Source: Paractinoplanes lichenicola (GTDB lineage Bacteria; Actinomycetota; Actinomycetes; Mycobacteriales; Micromonosporaceae). From it: DNA of 64,000 bases. Below are positions 19,492 through 28,252 of this stretch, piece after piece; the stretch's first letter is position 1; every line of letters starts with the position of its first letter. The translations under genes were made by a program, and so were the position numbers. Below the pieces are notes generated by a model. That model ran no database searches, was not told where the DNA came from, and saw only the letters and a program-made list of their open reading frames with translations. The DNA is taken from positions 124,001-188,000 of the forward strand of contig NZ_JAENHO010000002.1 in assembly GCF_016785085.1 (NCBI RefSeq), in the 5' to 3' direction.

Positions 19492-20219
19492 GTCGCCTCG
19501 GCTCGGGTCATGCGGGCCGCGATCGCCTCGGCCGAGGCGCCGTCGAGCCGGTCGACGAGCCGGCCGTCGGTGAGCAGCAGCACCGAGTCGGCCACGGCGG
19601 CGGCCACCGGGTCGTGCGTCACCATCACGATCGTCTGGCCCCGGACGGTTGCCAGCTCCCGCAGCAGCTCGAGGACGCGCCGGGACGTCTGATTGTCGAG
19701 TGCGCCGGTCGGCTCGTCGGCGAAGATCACGGCGGGCTTGGTGACCATGGCCCGGGCGATCGCGACCCGTTGCTGCTGGCCGCCAGAGAGCTCGACCGGG
19801 CGATGCCGGGCCCGATCGGCGAGGCCGACGTCGCCGAGCGCGGCGGCCACGTCGGCCGGGCTGAGGCGGCGGCCTGCGAGCCGGGCGGGCAGAGCGACAT
19901 TCTGCGCGGCGGTCAGCGACGAGATCAGGTTGAAGGCCTGGAACACGAAGCCGATCCGCTCGCGGCGCAGCACCGTCAGGCCGGTCTCGTCGAGCTCGCC
20001 CAGGTGGACCCCGTCGACCGTCACCTCGCCGGACGTCGGACGGTCGAGACCGGCCACGCAATGCAGCAGTGTGGACTTGCCGGAGCCGGACGGGCCCATC
20101 ACCGCCGTGAAGGTGCCCGCGGCGAGGTCGACGGTGACGCCGTCGAGCGCGGTCACCCGGCTCGGGCCGGCGTCGTACTCCCTTCGGAGCTCTCTGATCG
20201 AAACCATCGGTGTCGTCAT
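19485..20219 (-). CDS. ABC transporter ATP-binding protein (MacB/LolD type)
   Basis: 244 residues from [16 protein letters not shown]; the frame is open upstream, but coding character starts at this ATG. Walker [11 protein letters not shown]-loop FVFQAFNL, signature [14 protein letters not shown], Walker [13 protein letters not shown], and H-loop VTHDPVAAA are all intact. It supplies ATP hydrolysis for the permease just downstream (7-bp overlap). Divergent from the sensor kinase, with mirrored promoter boxes between them, which suggests that the two-component system controls this exporter. Confidence 0.95.
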   Translation of the reverse strand: MTTPMVSIRELRREYDAGPSRVTALDGVTVDLAAGTFTAVMGPSGSGKSTLLHCVAGLDRPTSGEVTVDGVHLGELDETGLTVLRRERIGFVFQAFNLISSLTAAQNVALPARLAGRRLSPADVAAALGDVGLADRARHRPVELSGGQQQRVAIARAMVTKPAVIFADEPTGALDNQTSRRVLELLRELATVRGQTIVMVTHDPVAAAVADSVLLLTDGRLVDRLDGASAEAIAARMTRAEATW

Positions 20220-20252
20220 GGCGGAAAGCTTCTCGACTTCCGGATCGGATGT

Positions 20253-20269
20253 CGTCAACCCGTGGTTCG
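20253..20269 (-). promoter_or_regulatory. Mirrored box/-35 element of the ABC operon
   Basis: The minus strand reads CGAACCACGGGTTGACG, ending in a TTGACG -35-like hexamer. It matches the plus-strand box at 20290-20306 in 15 of 17 positions, in opposite orientation. A typical -10 hexamer was not obvious. Confidence 0.6.
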
Positions 20270-20289
20270 GCGGAATCGCGGCGAAAAAT

Positions 20290-20306
20290 CGAACCGTGGG
20301 TTGACG
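20290..20306 (+). promoter_or_regulatory. Mirrored box/-35 element of the two-component operon
   Basis: CGAACCGTGGGTTGACG, ending in TTGACG 34 bp before the GTG start of the sensor kinase. Mirror image of the box serving the ABC operon; the two are 20 bp apart, centred near 20280. Confidence 0.6.
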
Positions 20307-20340
20307 CGCCGGGTCGTCGCGGCTCGTTAACGTCGCTCGC

Positions 20341-21540
20341 GTGACTGCCGCATCGCCTTCCTTCCTCATCCGGAGGCTCAGCCGCGGTCAGCTGCTCGCC
20401 ATCGACGCGCTGCTGGCCGTGGCGGCCGTCGTCCTCGGCTTGTTCGCGGCCGGCGACACGTCGTCGGCCGCTCAGGCGACCTGGGTCGAGCCGGCTTGGC
20501 TGACCGCGTTGATCGGGCTCGCGCTCGGGGTGCCCGTCGCGTTCCGTCGGCTGTGGCCGGTCGCCATGACGGCGGTGGTCCTGGTCGTCGGAGCATTCGC
20601 CGTCGTCTCCGGCGCGATCCCGAGTTACGCGGGCGCGGCGCCGATCGTGTCCATAGGCCTGGTCCTCTACACCGTCGGGGTCGAGCTGCCGCGCCGGCGA
20701 TCGGTGCCCGTCGTCGTGCTGAGCGTTCTGATCCTGGTGGTGTCGTTCGCCGTCGCGGAGGGCTCTTCGTTCGAGCTGCTGGTCGTGGCTTGGATGGTGG
20801 CCGCGTTCTGGGCGGTCGGCCGCACGGTGCGCGAGCGTCGCGCGCATGCGGCCTCCCGAGCGGAGCAGGCCACGGCCCTCGCCGTCGAGCAGGAGCGACT
20901 TCGCCTGGCCCGCGAGCTGCACGACATCGTCGCGCACAGCATGAGCATGATCGCGATCAAGGCCGCCGTAGCCGACCACGTGGGCGACGACCGTCCGGAG
21001 GAGATGCGGGCCGCGTTGCGGGTGATCGGGACGACGAGCCGGCAGACGCTGGGAGAGATCAGGCGAGCGCTCGCCCTGGTCCGCACGGAGGCTGCCTTGC
21101 AACCCGCGCCGACCCTGGCCGACCTGCCCGACCTGGCCGACAACGCGCGGTCGACGGGGCTGGCGGTCGATCTCGAGGTCCACGTGGAGGAGGAGCTGCC
21201 GAGCGATGTGGCGCTTTCCGCTTACCGGTTGGCCCAGGAGGCGCTGACAAATGTGGTCAAGCATTCCGGCGCGGCCACCTGCCGGGTCGAGGTGACGGGC
21301 GAACCGGGCGAGGTGAGCATCCGGGTCACCGATGACGGCGCGGGTGCCGGCTCGATTGGGCTGCCCGGCAGCGCCGCGGGTGACGCGCGGCAGGGAGCGC
21401 TGTCCGGGCGTGACGAGCCGATCGGGCAGGGGCTCATCGGCATGCGAGAGCGGGCCGCGCAGTTCGGCGGCGAGTTCAGAGCCGGCCCGAGACCAGGCCG
21501 CGGCTGGGAAGTCGCGGCGACACTGCGCTTCGGCTCGTGA
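20341..21540 (+). CDS. NarL-family sensor histidine kinase
   Basis: 399 residues from GTG 20341. The N-terminal 160 residues hold about five to six hydrophobic helices with no large outer loop, as in intramembrane-sensing kinases. A coiled segment (ERRAHAASRAEQATALAVEQ) leads to the HisKA_3 box RELHDIVAHSMSMIAIKA with the phospho-acceptor His. The ATPase domain has AYRLAQEALTNVVKHSGA (N box), VTDDGAG and GLIGMRERA. The partner regulator follows directly. The divergent ABC exporter is the likely target, as in bacitracin or cell-wall-stress modules. Confidence 0.92.
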   Translation: MTAASPSFLIRRLSRGQLLAIDALLAVAAVVLGLFAAGDTSSAAQATWVEPAWLTALIGLALGVPVAFRRLWPVAMTAVVLVVGAFAVVSGAIPSYAGAAPIVSIGLVLYTVGVELPRRRSVPVVVLSVLILVVSFAVAEGSSFELLVVAWMVAAFWAVGRTVRERRAHAASRAEQATALAVEQERLRLARELHDIVAHSMSMIAIKAAVADHVGDDRPEEMRAALRVIGTTSRQTLGEIRRALALVRTEAALQPAPTLADLPDLADNARSTGLAVDLEVHVEEELPSDVALSAYRLAQEALTNVVKHSGAATCRVEVTGEPGEVSIRVTDDGAGAGSIGLPGSAAGDARQGALSGRDEPIGQGLIGMRERAAQFGGEFRAGPRPGRGWEVAATLRFGS

Positions 21541-21629
21541 AAAGGCGACCACGTGCTGAGCGCCATGAAGATGTTCGGAGCGTTGTGAGCGGGGCCAGGG
21601 ACGCGGCAAGTGGAGACGGCGTCGATGAC

Positions 21630-22286
21630 ATGGGCGAAAAGGCCGAAATTCGGGTGGTGATCGCGGATGATCATGCGTTGGTGCGGGGGAGCTTTCGGCT
21701 GCTGATCGATCACACGCCGGGGCTCACCTGTGTGGGGGAGGCGAGCACGGGGCGGCAGGCGGTCGAGGTGGCTCGGCGGGAGCGACCCGACGTGCTGTTG
21801 ATGGACGTGCGAATGCCCAAGATGAACGGCGTCGAGGCCACGCGGGAGATCTGCCAGGGCCCCCACGCGCTGGACACCAAGGTGATCGTGCTGACCACGT
21901 TCGACCTCGACGAATACGTGGTCGGCGGGTTCCGGGCGGGCGCCAGCGGCTTCCTGATCAAAGACGTGCCGCCGCACGAGCTGATCGACGGGATCCGGAC
22001 GGTCGTGGCGGGCGACCGGCTGCTCGCGCCCGGGCCGTTGCGCCGGTTGATCGAGGCCCATGTCGCGACACCCGACCGGCCGGTCACTCCGCTGCCGCAG
22101 ATCACCGGGCGGGAGCGCGAGGTGCTGGTGCTCGTGGCCCAGGGGTTCTCGAACGATCAGATCGCGTCGCGGCTCGGGGTCTCGATGTCCACGGTCAAGA
22201 CGCACATCAACCGGCTGCTCACCAAGCTCGACGGCCGCGACCGCACCCACCTGGTGATCGCCGCCTACGAGAGCGGCCTGCGATGA
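21630..22286 (+). CDS. NarL/FixJ-family response regulator
   Basis: 218 residues from ATG 21630 (MGEKAEIRVVIADDHALVRG); the frame continues upstream to a GTG at 21537 overlapping the kinase stop, but the extra residues are not receiver-like. The receiver domain has the acidic pair ADDH, phospho-acceptor VLLMDVRMPKMNG, VLTTFD and the FLIKD lysine. The C-terminal LuxR-type HTH reads ITGREREVLVLVAQGFSNDQ, then VSMSTVKTHINRLLTKL. Probable ligand of the mirrored boxes at 20253-20306. Confidence 0.93.
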   Translation: MGEKAEIRVVIADDHALVRGSFRLLIDHTPGLTCVGEASTGRQAVEVARRERPDVLLMDVRMPKMNGVEATREICQGPHALDTKVIVLTTFDLDEYVVGGFRAGASGFLIKDVPPHELIDGIRTVVAGDRLLAPGPLRRLIEAHVATPDRPVTPLPQITGREREVLVLVAQGFSNDQIASRLGVSMSTVKTHINRLLTKLDGRDRTHLVIAAYESGLR

Positions 22287-22339
22287 CCGCCGGAGCGGCC
22301 CGGCCCGAGGTTGGTGACAGAAGGGCCGGACCTGCGAGG

Positions 22340-22915
22340 ATGAGCGCCATGACGCTTTCGCTGCCGATCGACGCCGAGGCCAACCAGCTGCTGTCCACCG
22401 ACCCGCTGGCGTTGCTGATCGGCATGGTGCTCGATCAGCAGATCCCGCTCGAGAAGGCGTTCAGCTCGCCGTTCGTGCTGGCCCAGCGGCTCGGGCACGC
22501 GCCGACGGCGGTCGAACTGGCGGAGTTCGACCCCGAGGCGCTCATCGCGATCTTCGCCAAGCCGCCGGCGTTGCACCGGTTCCCCAAGGCGATGGCGGCG
22601 CGGGTGCAGGATGTCTGCCGGGCCCTCGTCGATCGGTACGACGGCGCGGCGGTCAACTTGTGGACCGGCGTCGACGACGGCGGGGAGCTGCTCAAGCGGG
22701 TGGCGTCGCTGCCGGGGTTCGGCAAGCAGAAGTCGCAGATCTTCGTGGCGCTGCTCGGCAAGCAGTACGGCGTGCAGCCGGCCGGCTGGCGTGCGGCCGC
22801 CGGTGGGTACGGCGAGGAGGGCTCGTTCAAGTCGGTGGCCGACATCGTCGACGACCAGTCGCTGGGCAAGGTGCGCGCCTACAAGAAAGAAATGAAGGCC
22901 GCCGCCAAGGCTTGA
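22340..22915 (+). CDS. HhH-GPD-type base-excision-repair-like protein
   Basis: About 191 residues from ATG 22340 (another ATG lies three codons on). It belongs to a short actinobacterial HhH-GPD group: LIGMVLDQQIPLEKAFSSPF early, then the helix-hairpin-helix LPGFGKQKSQIFVALLGK. The usual FeS cluster and a long glycosylase C-terminus are absent. Related full-size enzymes excise damaged bases; whether this short form has glycosylase activity is not known to me. It follows the response regulator by about 50 bp. Confidence 0.8.
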   Translation: MSAMTLSLPIDAEANQLLSTDPLALLIGMVLDQQIPLEKAFSSPFVLAQRLGHAPTAVELAEFDPEALIAIFAKPPALHRFPKAMAARVQDVCRALVDRYDGAAVNLWTGVDDGGELLKRVASLPGFGKQKSQIFVALLGKQYGVQPAGWRAAAGGYGEEGSFKSVADIVDDQSLGKVRAYKKEMKAAAKA

Positions 22916-23000
22916 CCGGGTGGTTCGGCGGTTGGTCGGGGGCACGCTGGGCGCACCGGCAAGAACGGTGCAAGTATGAGGGGTCGATCGGAGACCCATC

Positions 23001-23414
23001 GTGAAGAAGCAGCCGGACCGAGCGGTTCTGATCACGAACGCTGAGCGCAGCCCGGATGATCAGTTCCGCAGCCGGCAGATCCGCTACGTGACGATGATGG
23101 GCATCCGCGCCGCCTGCGTGGTCATCGGCGCGATCCTGGTCAGTGCCCGGCCGCCGTTGTTGCCGCTCTGGCTGATCCTCTGCGCCGCGGGCATGGTGTT
23201 CCTGCCGTGGGCGGCCGTGCTCATCGCCAACGACCGCCCCGCCAAGACCAAGGCCGAGCGCGCCGCCTCGGCCGCCGCCCGCGAGGCGCCGCCGCAGACG
23301 ATGCTCCCGCAGCATTCCGCCGAGCAGACCGAATACCTGACCATCGATCTCGAGCCGACCGAGACCGGCGAGCGCTGGATCCCCACCGAGCCCCGCGGCC
23401 GCGAAAAAAGCTAG
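23001..23414 (+). CDS. DUF3099 membrane protein
   Basis: 137 residues with the DUF3099 pattern: VLITNAERSPDDQ, then YVTMMGIRAACVVIGAIL (first helix), a short loop, and a second helix (LPLWLILCAAGMVFLPWAAVLIAN). A Glu/Pro-rich cytoplasmic tail follows. The function of the family is unknown. The 3' end, including the stop codon, is the first unit of a 30-bp tandem repeat running into the intergenic region. Confidence 0.85.
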   Translation: MKKQPDRAVLITNAERSPDDQFRSRQIRYVTMMGIRAACVVIGAILVSARPPLLPLWLILCAAGMVFLPWAAVLIANDRPAKTKAERAASAAAREAPPQTMLPQHSAEQTEYLTIDLEPTETGERWIPTEPRGREKS

Positions 23415-23473
23415 GCCGAGCCCTGCGGCCGCGAAAAAGGTTAGGCCAGCCCCGCGGCCGCGAATAAGGCGGG
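23386..23473. repeat. About 30-bp tandem repeat spanning the DUF3099 stop codon
   Basis: Three copies (starting 23386, 23416 and 23446) of a unit beginning CCGAGCCCCGCGGCCGCGAA, separated by 30, 30 and 28 bp. The stop codon of DUF3099 is in the first copy. Confidence 0.85.
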
Positions 23474-23496
23474 CCGAGCGAAGGGCCAGAGCGGGC

Positions 23497-23568
23497 GAGA
23501 AGGCCAGGGCGAGCGAGAAGGCCACAGCGAGCGAGAAGGCCAGGGCGAGCGAGAGGGCTAGGGTCGGG
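23497..23568. repeat. Four 18-bp tandem repeats
   Basis: Four consecutive 18-bp units of GAGAAGGCCAGGGCGAGC type; the last is diverged and runs into the 3' end of the convergent kinase gene, supplying its last codons. Confidence 0.9.
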
Positions 23569-24436
23569 CGCCGATCCGAGCGACCGCCGCCGCCCCGAGC
23601 ATGGCCCCGGCTCGGAGGGCCGCCTCGGGGGAGTGGCCGTCCCGCCACGCCGCCAGCAGACCGGCGGCAAAAGCGTCGCCCGCCCCGGTGGGGTCCAGCA
23701 TGGGGACGCGGTCGGGGGTCGCCGAGTGCAGACCGCCGTCCTGCGCGGCCCAGGTCGCCCCGTCGCCGCCCTGTTTGACGACCACATTGCGTACGTGGGC
23801 TGTGAGGTTTTTTGCCTGCTCGGCGGCGGAGCCCGGACCGGCCAGCACGTCGGCCTCGTCGGCGTTGCACAGCAGCAGGTCACACCCATGAACCCAGGTC
23901 AGGAAGGCCTCGGCCCCGACCGAGCGCAACGGGGCCGCCGAGGCCGCGTCGACGCTGGTCGTCAGGCCACGCTCGGCGGCTGCGGCCAGCGCCGCGAGAC
24001 CGGCCGCGCGGGAGCCGTCGTGCAGCAGCGGATAGCCGGAGAGATGCAGGTGCGTGGCGTCGGGGGTGTCGAGGACGGCCGCCCGTACGTCGTCCGGTGC
24101 CAGCAGCAGCGACGCGCCGCGGTCGGTGATCATCGTGCGTTCCTCGGGCCCGGCCAGCACCACGATGCTGCCGGTGACCGCCCCGGGGCAGGTCCGCACC
24201 GCGCAGCGCACGCCGGTCCCGGCCAGCTCGGCCACCCGCTCGCGGCCCGCCGGGTCGTCGCCCACGGCGGCGACCAGCGTGACCGGCCGTCCCGCGTGCG
24301 CGAGCCAGGCCGCCGTGTTCGCGGCCTGGCCACCGCCGCCCACGGTGATCGCGGCGGCGGTGTCCGAGCCCGGTTGGATCGGGCCGCCGTGGGCCACCAG
24401 GACGTCGGTGACCAGGTCACCCACGACGATGATCAC
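23558..24436 (-). CDS. psuK: PfkB-family sugar kinase, probable pseudouridine kinase
   Basis: 292 residues of the ribokinase fold: an N-terminal substrate region GGGGQAANTAAWLAHAG and the C-terminal signature DPTGAGDAFAAGLLAAW with the catalytic Asp and anion hole. The GTG start overlaps the psuG stop by 4 bases (GTGA). In E. coli the neighbour pair PsuK-PsuG degrades pseudouridine: the kinase makes pseudouridine 5'-phosphate, which PsuG splits. The specificity is inferred from this pairing only. The final codons lie in an 18-bp repeat array. Confidence 0.82.
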   Translation of the reverse strand: MIIVVGDLVTDVLVAHGGPIQPGSDTAAAITVGGGGQAANTAAWLAHAGRPVTLVAAVGDDPAGRERVAELAGTGVRCAVRTCPGAVTGSIVVLAGPEERTMITDRGASLLLAPDDVRAAVLDTPDATHLHLSGYPLLHDGSRAAGLAALAAAAERGLTTSVDAASAAPLRSVGAEAFLTWVHGCDLLLCNADEADVLAGPGSAAEQAKNLTAHVRNVVVKQGGDGATWAAQDGGLHSATPDRVPMLDPTGAGDAFAAGLLAAWRDGHSPEAALRAGAMLGAAAVARIGARP

Positions 24437-25383
24437 GCAGAGACGCTGAAGCCGAGCGGGGCCGTCGCCGACGTGGCGGTGGCGACCGCGATCTTGGCGG
24501 CGAGCTCGGCGTTACGCAGGATGATCCGCACGTTCACCTCGAGGCTCTGCCCGTCGGTGCTCTCGTGGAAGTGGCTGAGCAGGAACGGCGTGACCGCCTT
24601 GCCGGTGATCCCGCCCCGGGCGAGCAGCGACAGCCCCTCGGAAAGCGTGCGGTCGTGCAGATCGGGATCGAGCTGCTGGTCGACGGGCAGCGGGTTGGCC
24701 AGGATCAGCGCCCCGGCGCCCACGTTCTGGTCGGCCCGGGCGCGGATCACGTCGGCCACCTGCTCGGGCGAGTCGAGCTCCCAGTCGACGTCGAAGCCGC
24801 CGTCGGTGATGAAGAAGCCCGGGAAGCGCTTGGTGCGATAGCCGGCGACGGCCACGCCGAGGGTCTCCAGCCGCTCCAGCGTCGCGCCCACGTCCAGGAT
24901 CGACTTCACGCCGGCGCAGACCACGACGATCGGCGTGTGGGCCAGCGTGGTGAGGTCGGCCGACTCGTCGAAAGTGAGGTTCGCCTCGCGGTGCACGCCG
25001 CCCAGGCCGCCCGTCGCGAACACGCCGATGCCCGCGGCGGCCGCGACGGCACTGGTCGCGGCGACCGTGGTGGCGCCGTCCGCGCGCCGGGCGGCGGCCA
25101 CGGCGAGGTCGCGGACCGAGAGCTTCGCCACTCCCTCGGCCAGGGCCAGGTGCTCGATCTGGGCGTCGTCCAGACCCACGACGAGCTCGCCGCCGATCAT
25201 GCCGATCGTGGCGGGCACGGCACCCTGATCCCGTACGGTCTGCTCGATCTCGTGCGCCACCCGCAGGTTGTCCGGGTGCGGAAGCCCGTGCGAGATGATC
25301 GTGCTCTCCAGCGCGACCACCGGCCGGCCGTCCCGGCGGGCACGGGTCACGTGCTCGCCGTATCGAATTGCGAAGTCAGTCAC
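24433..25383 (-). CDS. psuG: Pseudouridine-5'-phosphate glycosidase
   Basis: 316 residues, usual for the family, from GTG 25383 (VTDFAIRYGEHV). It reversibly cleaves pseudouridine 5'-phosphate to uracil and ribose 5-phosphate. Motifs: VALESTIISHGLPHPDN with the catalytic Glu, IGMIGGELVVGL, AKLSVRDLA with the Schiff-base Lys, and FATGGLGGVHR. Translationally coupled to the kinase gene downstream, giving a two-gene salvage operon for pseudouridine released by RNA turnover. Confidence 0.95.
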   Translation of the reverse strand: MTDFAIRYGEHVTRARRDGRPVVALESTIISHGLPHPDNLRVAHEIEQTVRDQGAVPATIGMIGGELVVGLDDAQIEHLALAEGVAKLSVRDLAVAAARRADGATTVAATSAVAAAAGIGVFATGGLGGVHREANLTFDESADLTTLAHTPIVVVCAGVKSILDVGATLERLETLGVAVAGYRTKRFPGFFITDGGFDVDWELDSPEQVADVIRARADQNVGAGALILANPLPVDQQLDPDLHDRTLSEGLSLLARGGITGKAVTPFLLSHFHESTDGQSLEVNVRIILRNAELAAKIAVATATSATAPLGFSVSA

Positions 25384-25561
25384 GACAGCTACCGTACGGT
25401 GCCGCGAAGCCCGCGGACGCCACCCGGCCAAAGCCGAACACCAGGTCATTGGACCGGTCCGGTCCGAGGTGTCACACTTGCGGGTTGGAGCTTTCGTTAG
25501 GCCGCCGAGGGCCGGGGGGACCGGCGGTTCGACCCGAGATTGTGAACGAAGGGCAGATGTC

Positions 25562-25780
25562 GTGAGCACGGAGATCCTGGAGCGTCCAGAGACCAAGGAT
25601 GCCGATACCGGGCCGGAAATGTTCCACTACGTGCGCAAGGAGAAGATCGCCGAGAGCGCGGTCATGGGCACGTACGTTGTGGCGCTGTGCGGTGAGAAGT
25701 TTCCGGTGACCAAGTCGCCGAAGCCGGGCTCCCCGGTGTGCCCGCAGTGCAAGGAGATCTACGAATCGATGCAGCACTGA
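25562..25780 (+). CDS. DUF3039 zinc-binding-like protein
   Basis: 72 residues from GTG 25562. The family block is complete: FHYVRKEKI, VVALCGEKFPVTKSPKP and GSPVCPQCKEIYE. Cys in ALCGE and the CPQC pair could bind a metal. Function unknown; the family is widespread in actinobacteria. The TRIC-like gene begins inside its last 40 bases. Confidence 0.87.
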   Translation: MSTEILERPETKDADTGPEMFHYVRKEKIAESAVMGTYVVALCGEKFPVTKSPKPGSPVCPQCKEIYESMQH

Positions 25781-26391
25781 CCAGTGCTGACGGACTGCTC
25801 GTCGCGGATCTGATCGGCGTCGCGGTCTTCGCTGCCTCGGGCGCCTCGGCCGGCGTCGCGAAGCGGCTGGACCTGTTCGGCGTCGCCTTCGTCGGGTTCA
25901 TCGCGGCGCTCGGCGGCGGCATCCTGCGCGATCTCGTGATCGGGGCGGTGCCGCCGCTGGCCTTCGCCGACTGGCGCTATTCGATGACGGCGATCGCCGC
26001 GTCGCTTGCCGTCTTCTGGCTGCACCCCGGGCTGGCGCGCTGGCGCCGGCCCGTTTTGCTGCTCGACGCGGCGGGGCTCGGGCTCTTCACCGTCACCGGC
26101 ACGCTCAAGGCGCTCGACGCGGGCGTGCCGGCCGTCGGCGCCTGCCTGATCGGCATGCTCACCGCGATCGGCGGCGGCCTCGCGCGCGACCTGCTGACCG
26201 GCGAGATTCCGGTGGTCCTCCAGCGTGACATCTATGCCGTTGCGGCCCTGGGCGGCGCGATTCTTGTCACGATCCTGCGCAGCGCCGACGTCGCCGACGC
26301 GCTCACGATGGCCGTGTCGGCCCTGCTCATCACGGGTGTGCGGCTGACCGCGCTGTATCGCCGCTGGTCGGCTCCGGTGGCTGCGCCGTAA
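25738..26391 (+). CDS. TRIC-type cation channel / UPF0126 (YicG-like) membrane protein
   Basis: Up to 217 residues. About seven helices in two related halves, each with a GGG motif: ALGGGILRDLVIGAVPPL and AIGGGLARDLLTGEIP, followed by VLQRDIYA. These are diagnostic of prokaryotic TRIC channels, which conduct K+ or Na+. In-frame GTG starts at 25738 and 25747 both lie inside DUF3039, so translation is probably coupled; no start codon occurs between the DUF3039 stop and the first helix. Confidence 0.87.
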   Translation: MPAVQGDLRIDAALTSADGLLVADLIGVAVFAASGASAGVAKRLDLFGVAFVGFIAALGGGILRDLVIGAVPPLAFADWRYSMTAIAASLAVFWLHPGLARWRRPVLLLDAAGLGLFTVTGTLKALDAGVPAVGACLIGMLTAIGGGLARDLLTGEIPVVLQRDIYAVAALGGAILVTILRSADVADALTMAVSALLITGVRLTALYRRWSAPVAAP

Positions 26392-26480
26392 CCCGCGGGC
26401 GGCCGCCTTCGCGGCTATGCTGGTTGCCGCCTCCGGTCCAGTGCCGGGGGTGTTTTCTTTCAGGGAAGGATCGTCGCAGC

Positions 26481-28205
26481 TTGAGCCCGCCACTGCCGGA
26501 TCTGGAAACCTTCCCGCCGCTTCGTGACTGGCAGCGCAAGGCTCTCGTGGGCTATCTGCGCCGCCGCGGCGACGACTACATGGCGGTGGCGACCCCCGGC
26601 GCGGGTAAGACCACCTTCGCCCTGCGGATCGCCGCCGAGCTGCTCGCCGACCGTACGGTCGAAGCCGTCACCGTGGTCTGCCCGACCGAGCATCTGAAGG
26701 TGCAGTGGGCCTCCGCCGCGGCCCGGGTCGGCATCCAGCTCGACCACGAGTTCCGCAACTCCGACGTCCACTCGTCGCGCGACTTCCACGGCGCTGTGCT
26801 CACCTACGCGCAGGTCGGCATGGCCCCGGCCGTGCACCGCCGCCGCACGATGACCCGCCCGACCCTGGTGATCCTCGACGAGATCCACCACGCCGGTGAC
26901 TCGCGGAGCTGGGGTGACGGTGTCAAAAACGCCTTCGAGCCCGCCGTACGCCGGCTGATGCTCACCGGTACGCCGTTCCGCTCGGACGAGAACCCGATCC
27001 CCTTCGTCTCCTACGAGCGGGGCGAGGACGGGCTGCAGCGTTCCCGGGCCGACTCCGTCTACGGCTATTCCGACGCGCTGAAGGACGGCGTCGTGCGGCC
27101 GGTGCTCTTCATGGCCTACTCCGGCGAGACCCGGTGGCGCACGAACGCCGGGGACGAGCTCGCCGCCCGCCTCGGCGAGCCGATGACCAAGGATCTGATC
27201 GCGCAGGCCTGGCGGACGGCGCTCGACCACCGCGGCGACTGGATGCCCCAGGTCTTGCGGGCCGCCAACGCCCGGCTGACCAAGCTGCGCGAGCACGGCA
27301 TGACCGACGCGGGCGGCCTGATCATCGCCAGCGACCAGCAGACCGCGCGCGCCTACGCCAAGCTGATCGGCGAGATCAGCGGCGAGCAGGCCACGGTCGT
27401 GCTCTCCGACGACGAGGGCGCGTCGAAGCGGATCGCCATCTTCGCCGCCTCGCAAGAGCGCTGGATGGTCGCGGTGCGGATGGTGTCGGAGGGGGTCGAC
27501 ATCCCGCGGCTGGCGGTCGGCGTCTATGCCACCAGCGCCTCGACCCCGCTCTATTTCGCCCAGGCGATCGGCCGCTTCGTGCGGGCGCGGCGCAAGGGCG
27601 AGACCGCGACCGTCTTCCTGCCCAGCGTGCCGCACCTGCTCGGGCTGGCCAGCGAGATGGAGGCGCAGCGCGACCACGTGCTGGGCCTGCCCAAGCAGAA
27701 GGACGGCCTGGACGACGACCTGCTCGAGCGCGCGCAACGCGAGGAGAAGGCGGAGGGCGACCTCGAGAAGCAGTTCGAGGCCCTGGGCGCCACGGCCGAG
27801 CTGGACCAGGTGATCTATGACGGCACCTCTTTCGGCATGGGCGCGATGACGGGCACGGCCGAGGAGGAGGAATATCTCGGCCTGCCCGGGCTGCTCACCG
27901 CCGACCAGGTGTCGGTGCTGCTGAACAAGCGGCAGGCCGACCAGATGGCGGCCCAGAAGAAGCGCAAGGCGGCCGAGCCCCCGGCGCCGGCCCAGCGGGA
28001 GGCGCCCGTGCCGATGACGGCGGGGGAGCGCCGCAACAGCCTGCGCCGCCAGCTGAACACGCTGGTGGCGGCGCATCACCACCGCACTAATCTGCCGCAC
28101 GGCAAGATCCACGCGGAGCTGCGCCGGCTCTGCGGGGGGCCGCCGAGCGCGCAGGCCACCATCGAACAGCTCGAGGAGCGCATTGCGACGATCCAGACCC
28201 TGTGA
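26481..28205 (+). CDS. Superfamily 2 DExH-box helicase
   Basis: 574 residues from a TTG at 26481, preceded by GGGAAGGA. Motifs run in order: Q-like RDWQRKAL, Walker A ATPGAGKTT (about residue 40), Ib VLTYAQVG, II LDEIHHAGD, III LTGTPFRSD, V MVSEGVDIPRLAVGVY, VI QAIGRFVRARRKGE. A charged C-terminal part (EEKAEGDLEKQF, QMAAQKKRKAAE) ends in an alpha-helical domain. The layout is that of actinobacterial RadD/UvrB-like helicases of uncertain role, probably in DNA or RNA repair. The upstream frame adds unlikely residues. Confidence 0.9.
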   Translation: MSPPLPDLETFPPLRDWQRKALVGYLRRRGDDYMAVATPGAGKTTFALRIAAELLADRTVEAVTVVCPTEHLKVQWASAAARVGIQLDHEFRNSDVHSSRDFHGAVLTYAQVGMAPAVHRRRTMTRPTLVILDEIHHAGDSRSWGDGVKNAFEPAVRRLMLTGTPFRSDENPIPFVSYERGEDGLQRSRADSVYGYSDALKDGVVRPVLFMAYSGETRWRTNAGDELAARLGEPMTKDLIAQAWRTALDHRGDWMPQVLRAANARLTKLREHGMTDAGGLIIASDQQTARAYAKLIGEISGEQATVVLSDDEGASKRIAIFAASQERWMVAVRMVSEGVDIPRLAVGVYATSASTPLYFAQAIGRFVRARRKGETATVFLPSVPHLLGLASEMEAQRDHVLGLPKQKDGLDDDLLERAQREEKAEGDLEKQFEALGATAELDQVIYDGTSFGMGAMTGTAEEEEYLGLPGLLTADQVSVLLNKRQADQMAAQKKRKAAEPPAPAQREAPVPMTAGERRNSLRRQLNTLVAAHHHRTNLPHGKIHAELRRLCGGPPSAQATIEQLEERIATIQTL

Positions 28206-28252
28206 CGCCCGTACGAGCGGACGTCGTCACGCGAGAAGTCATGTGAAGGAGT

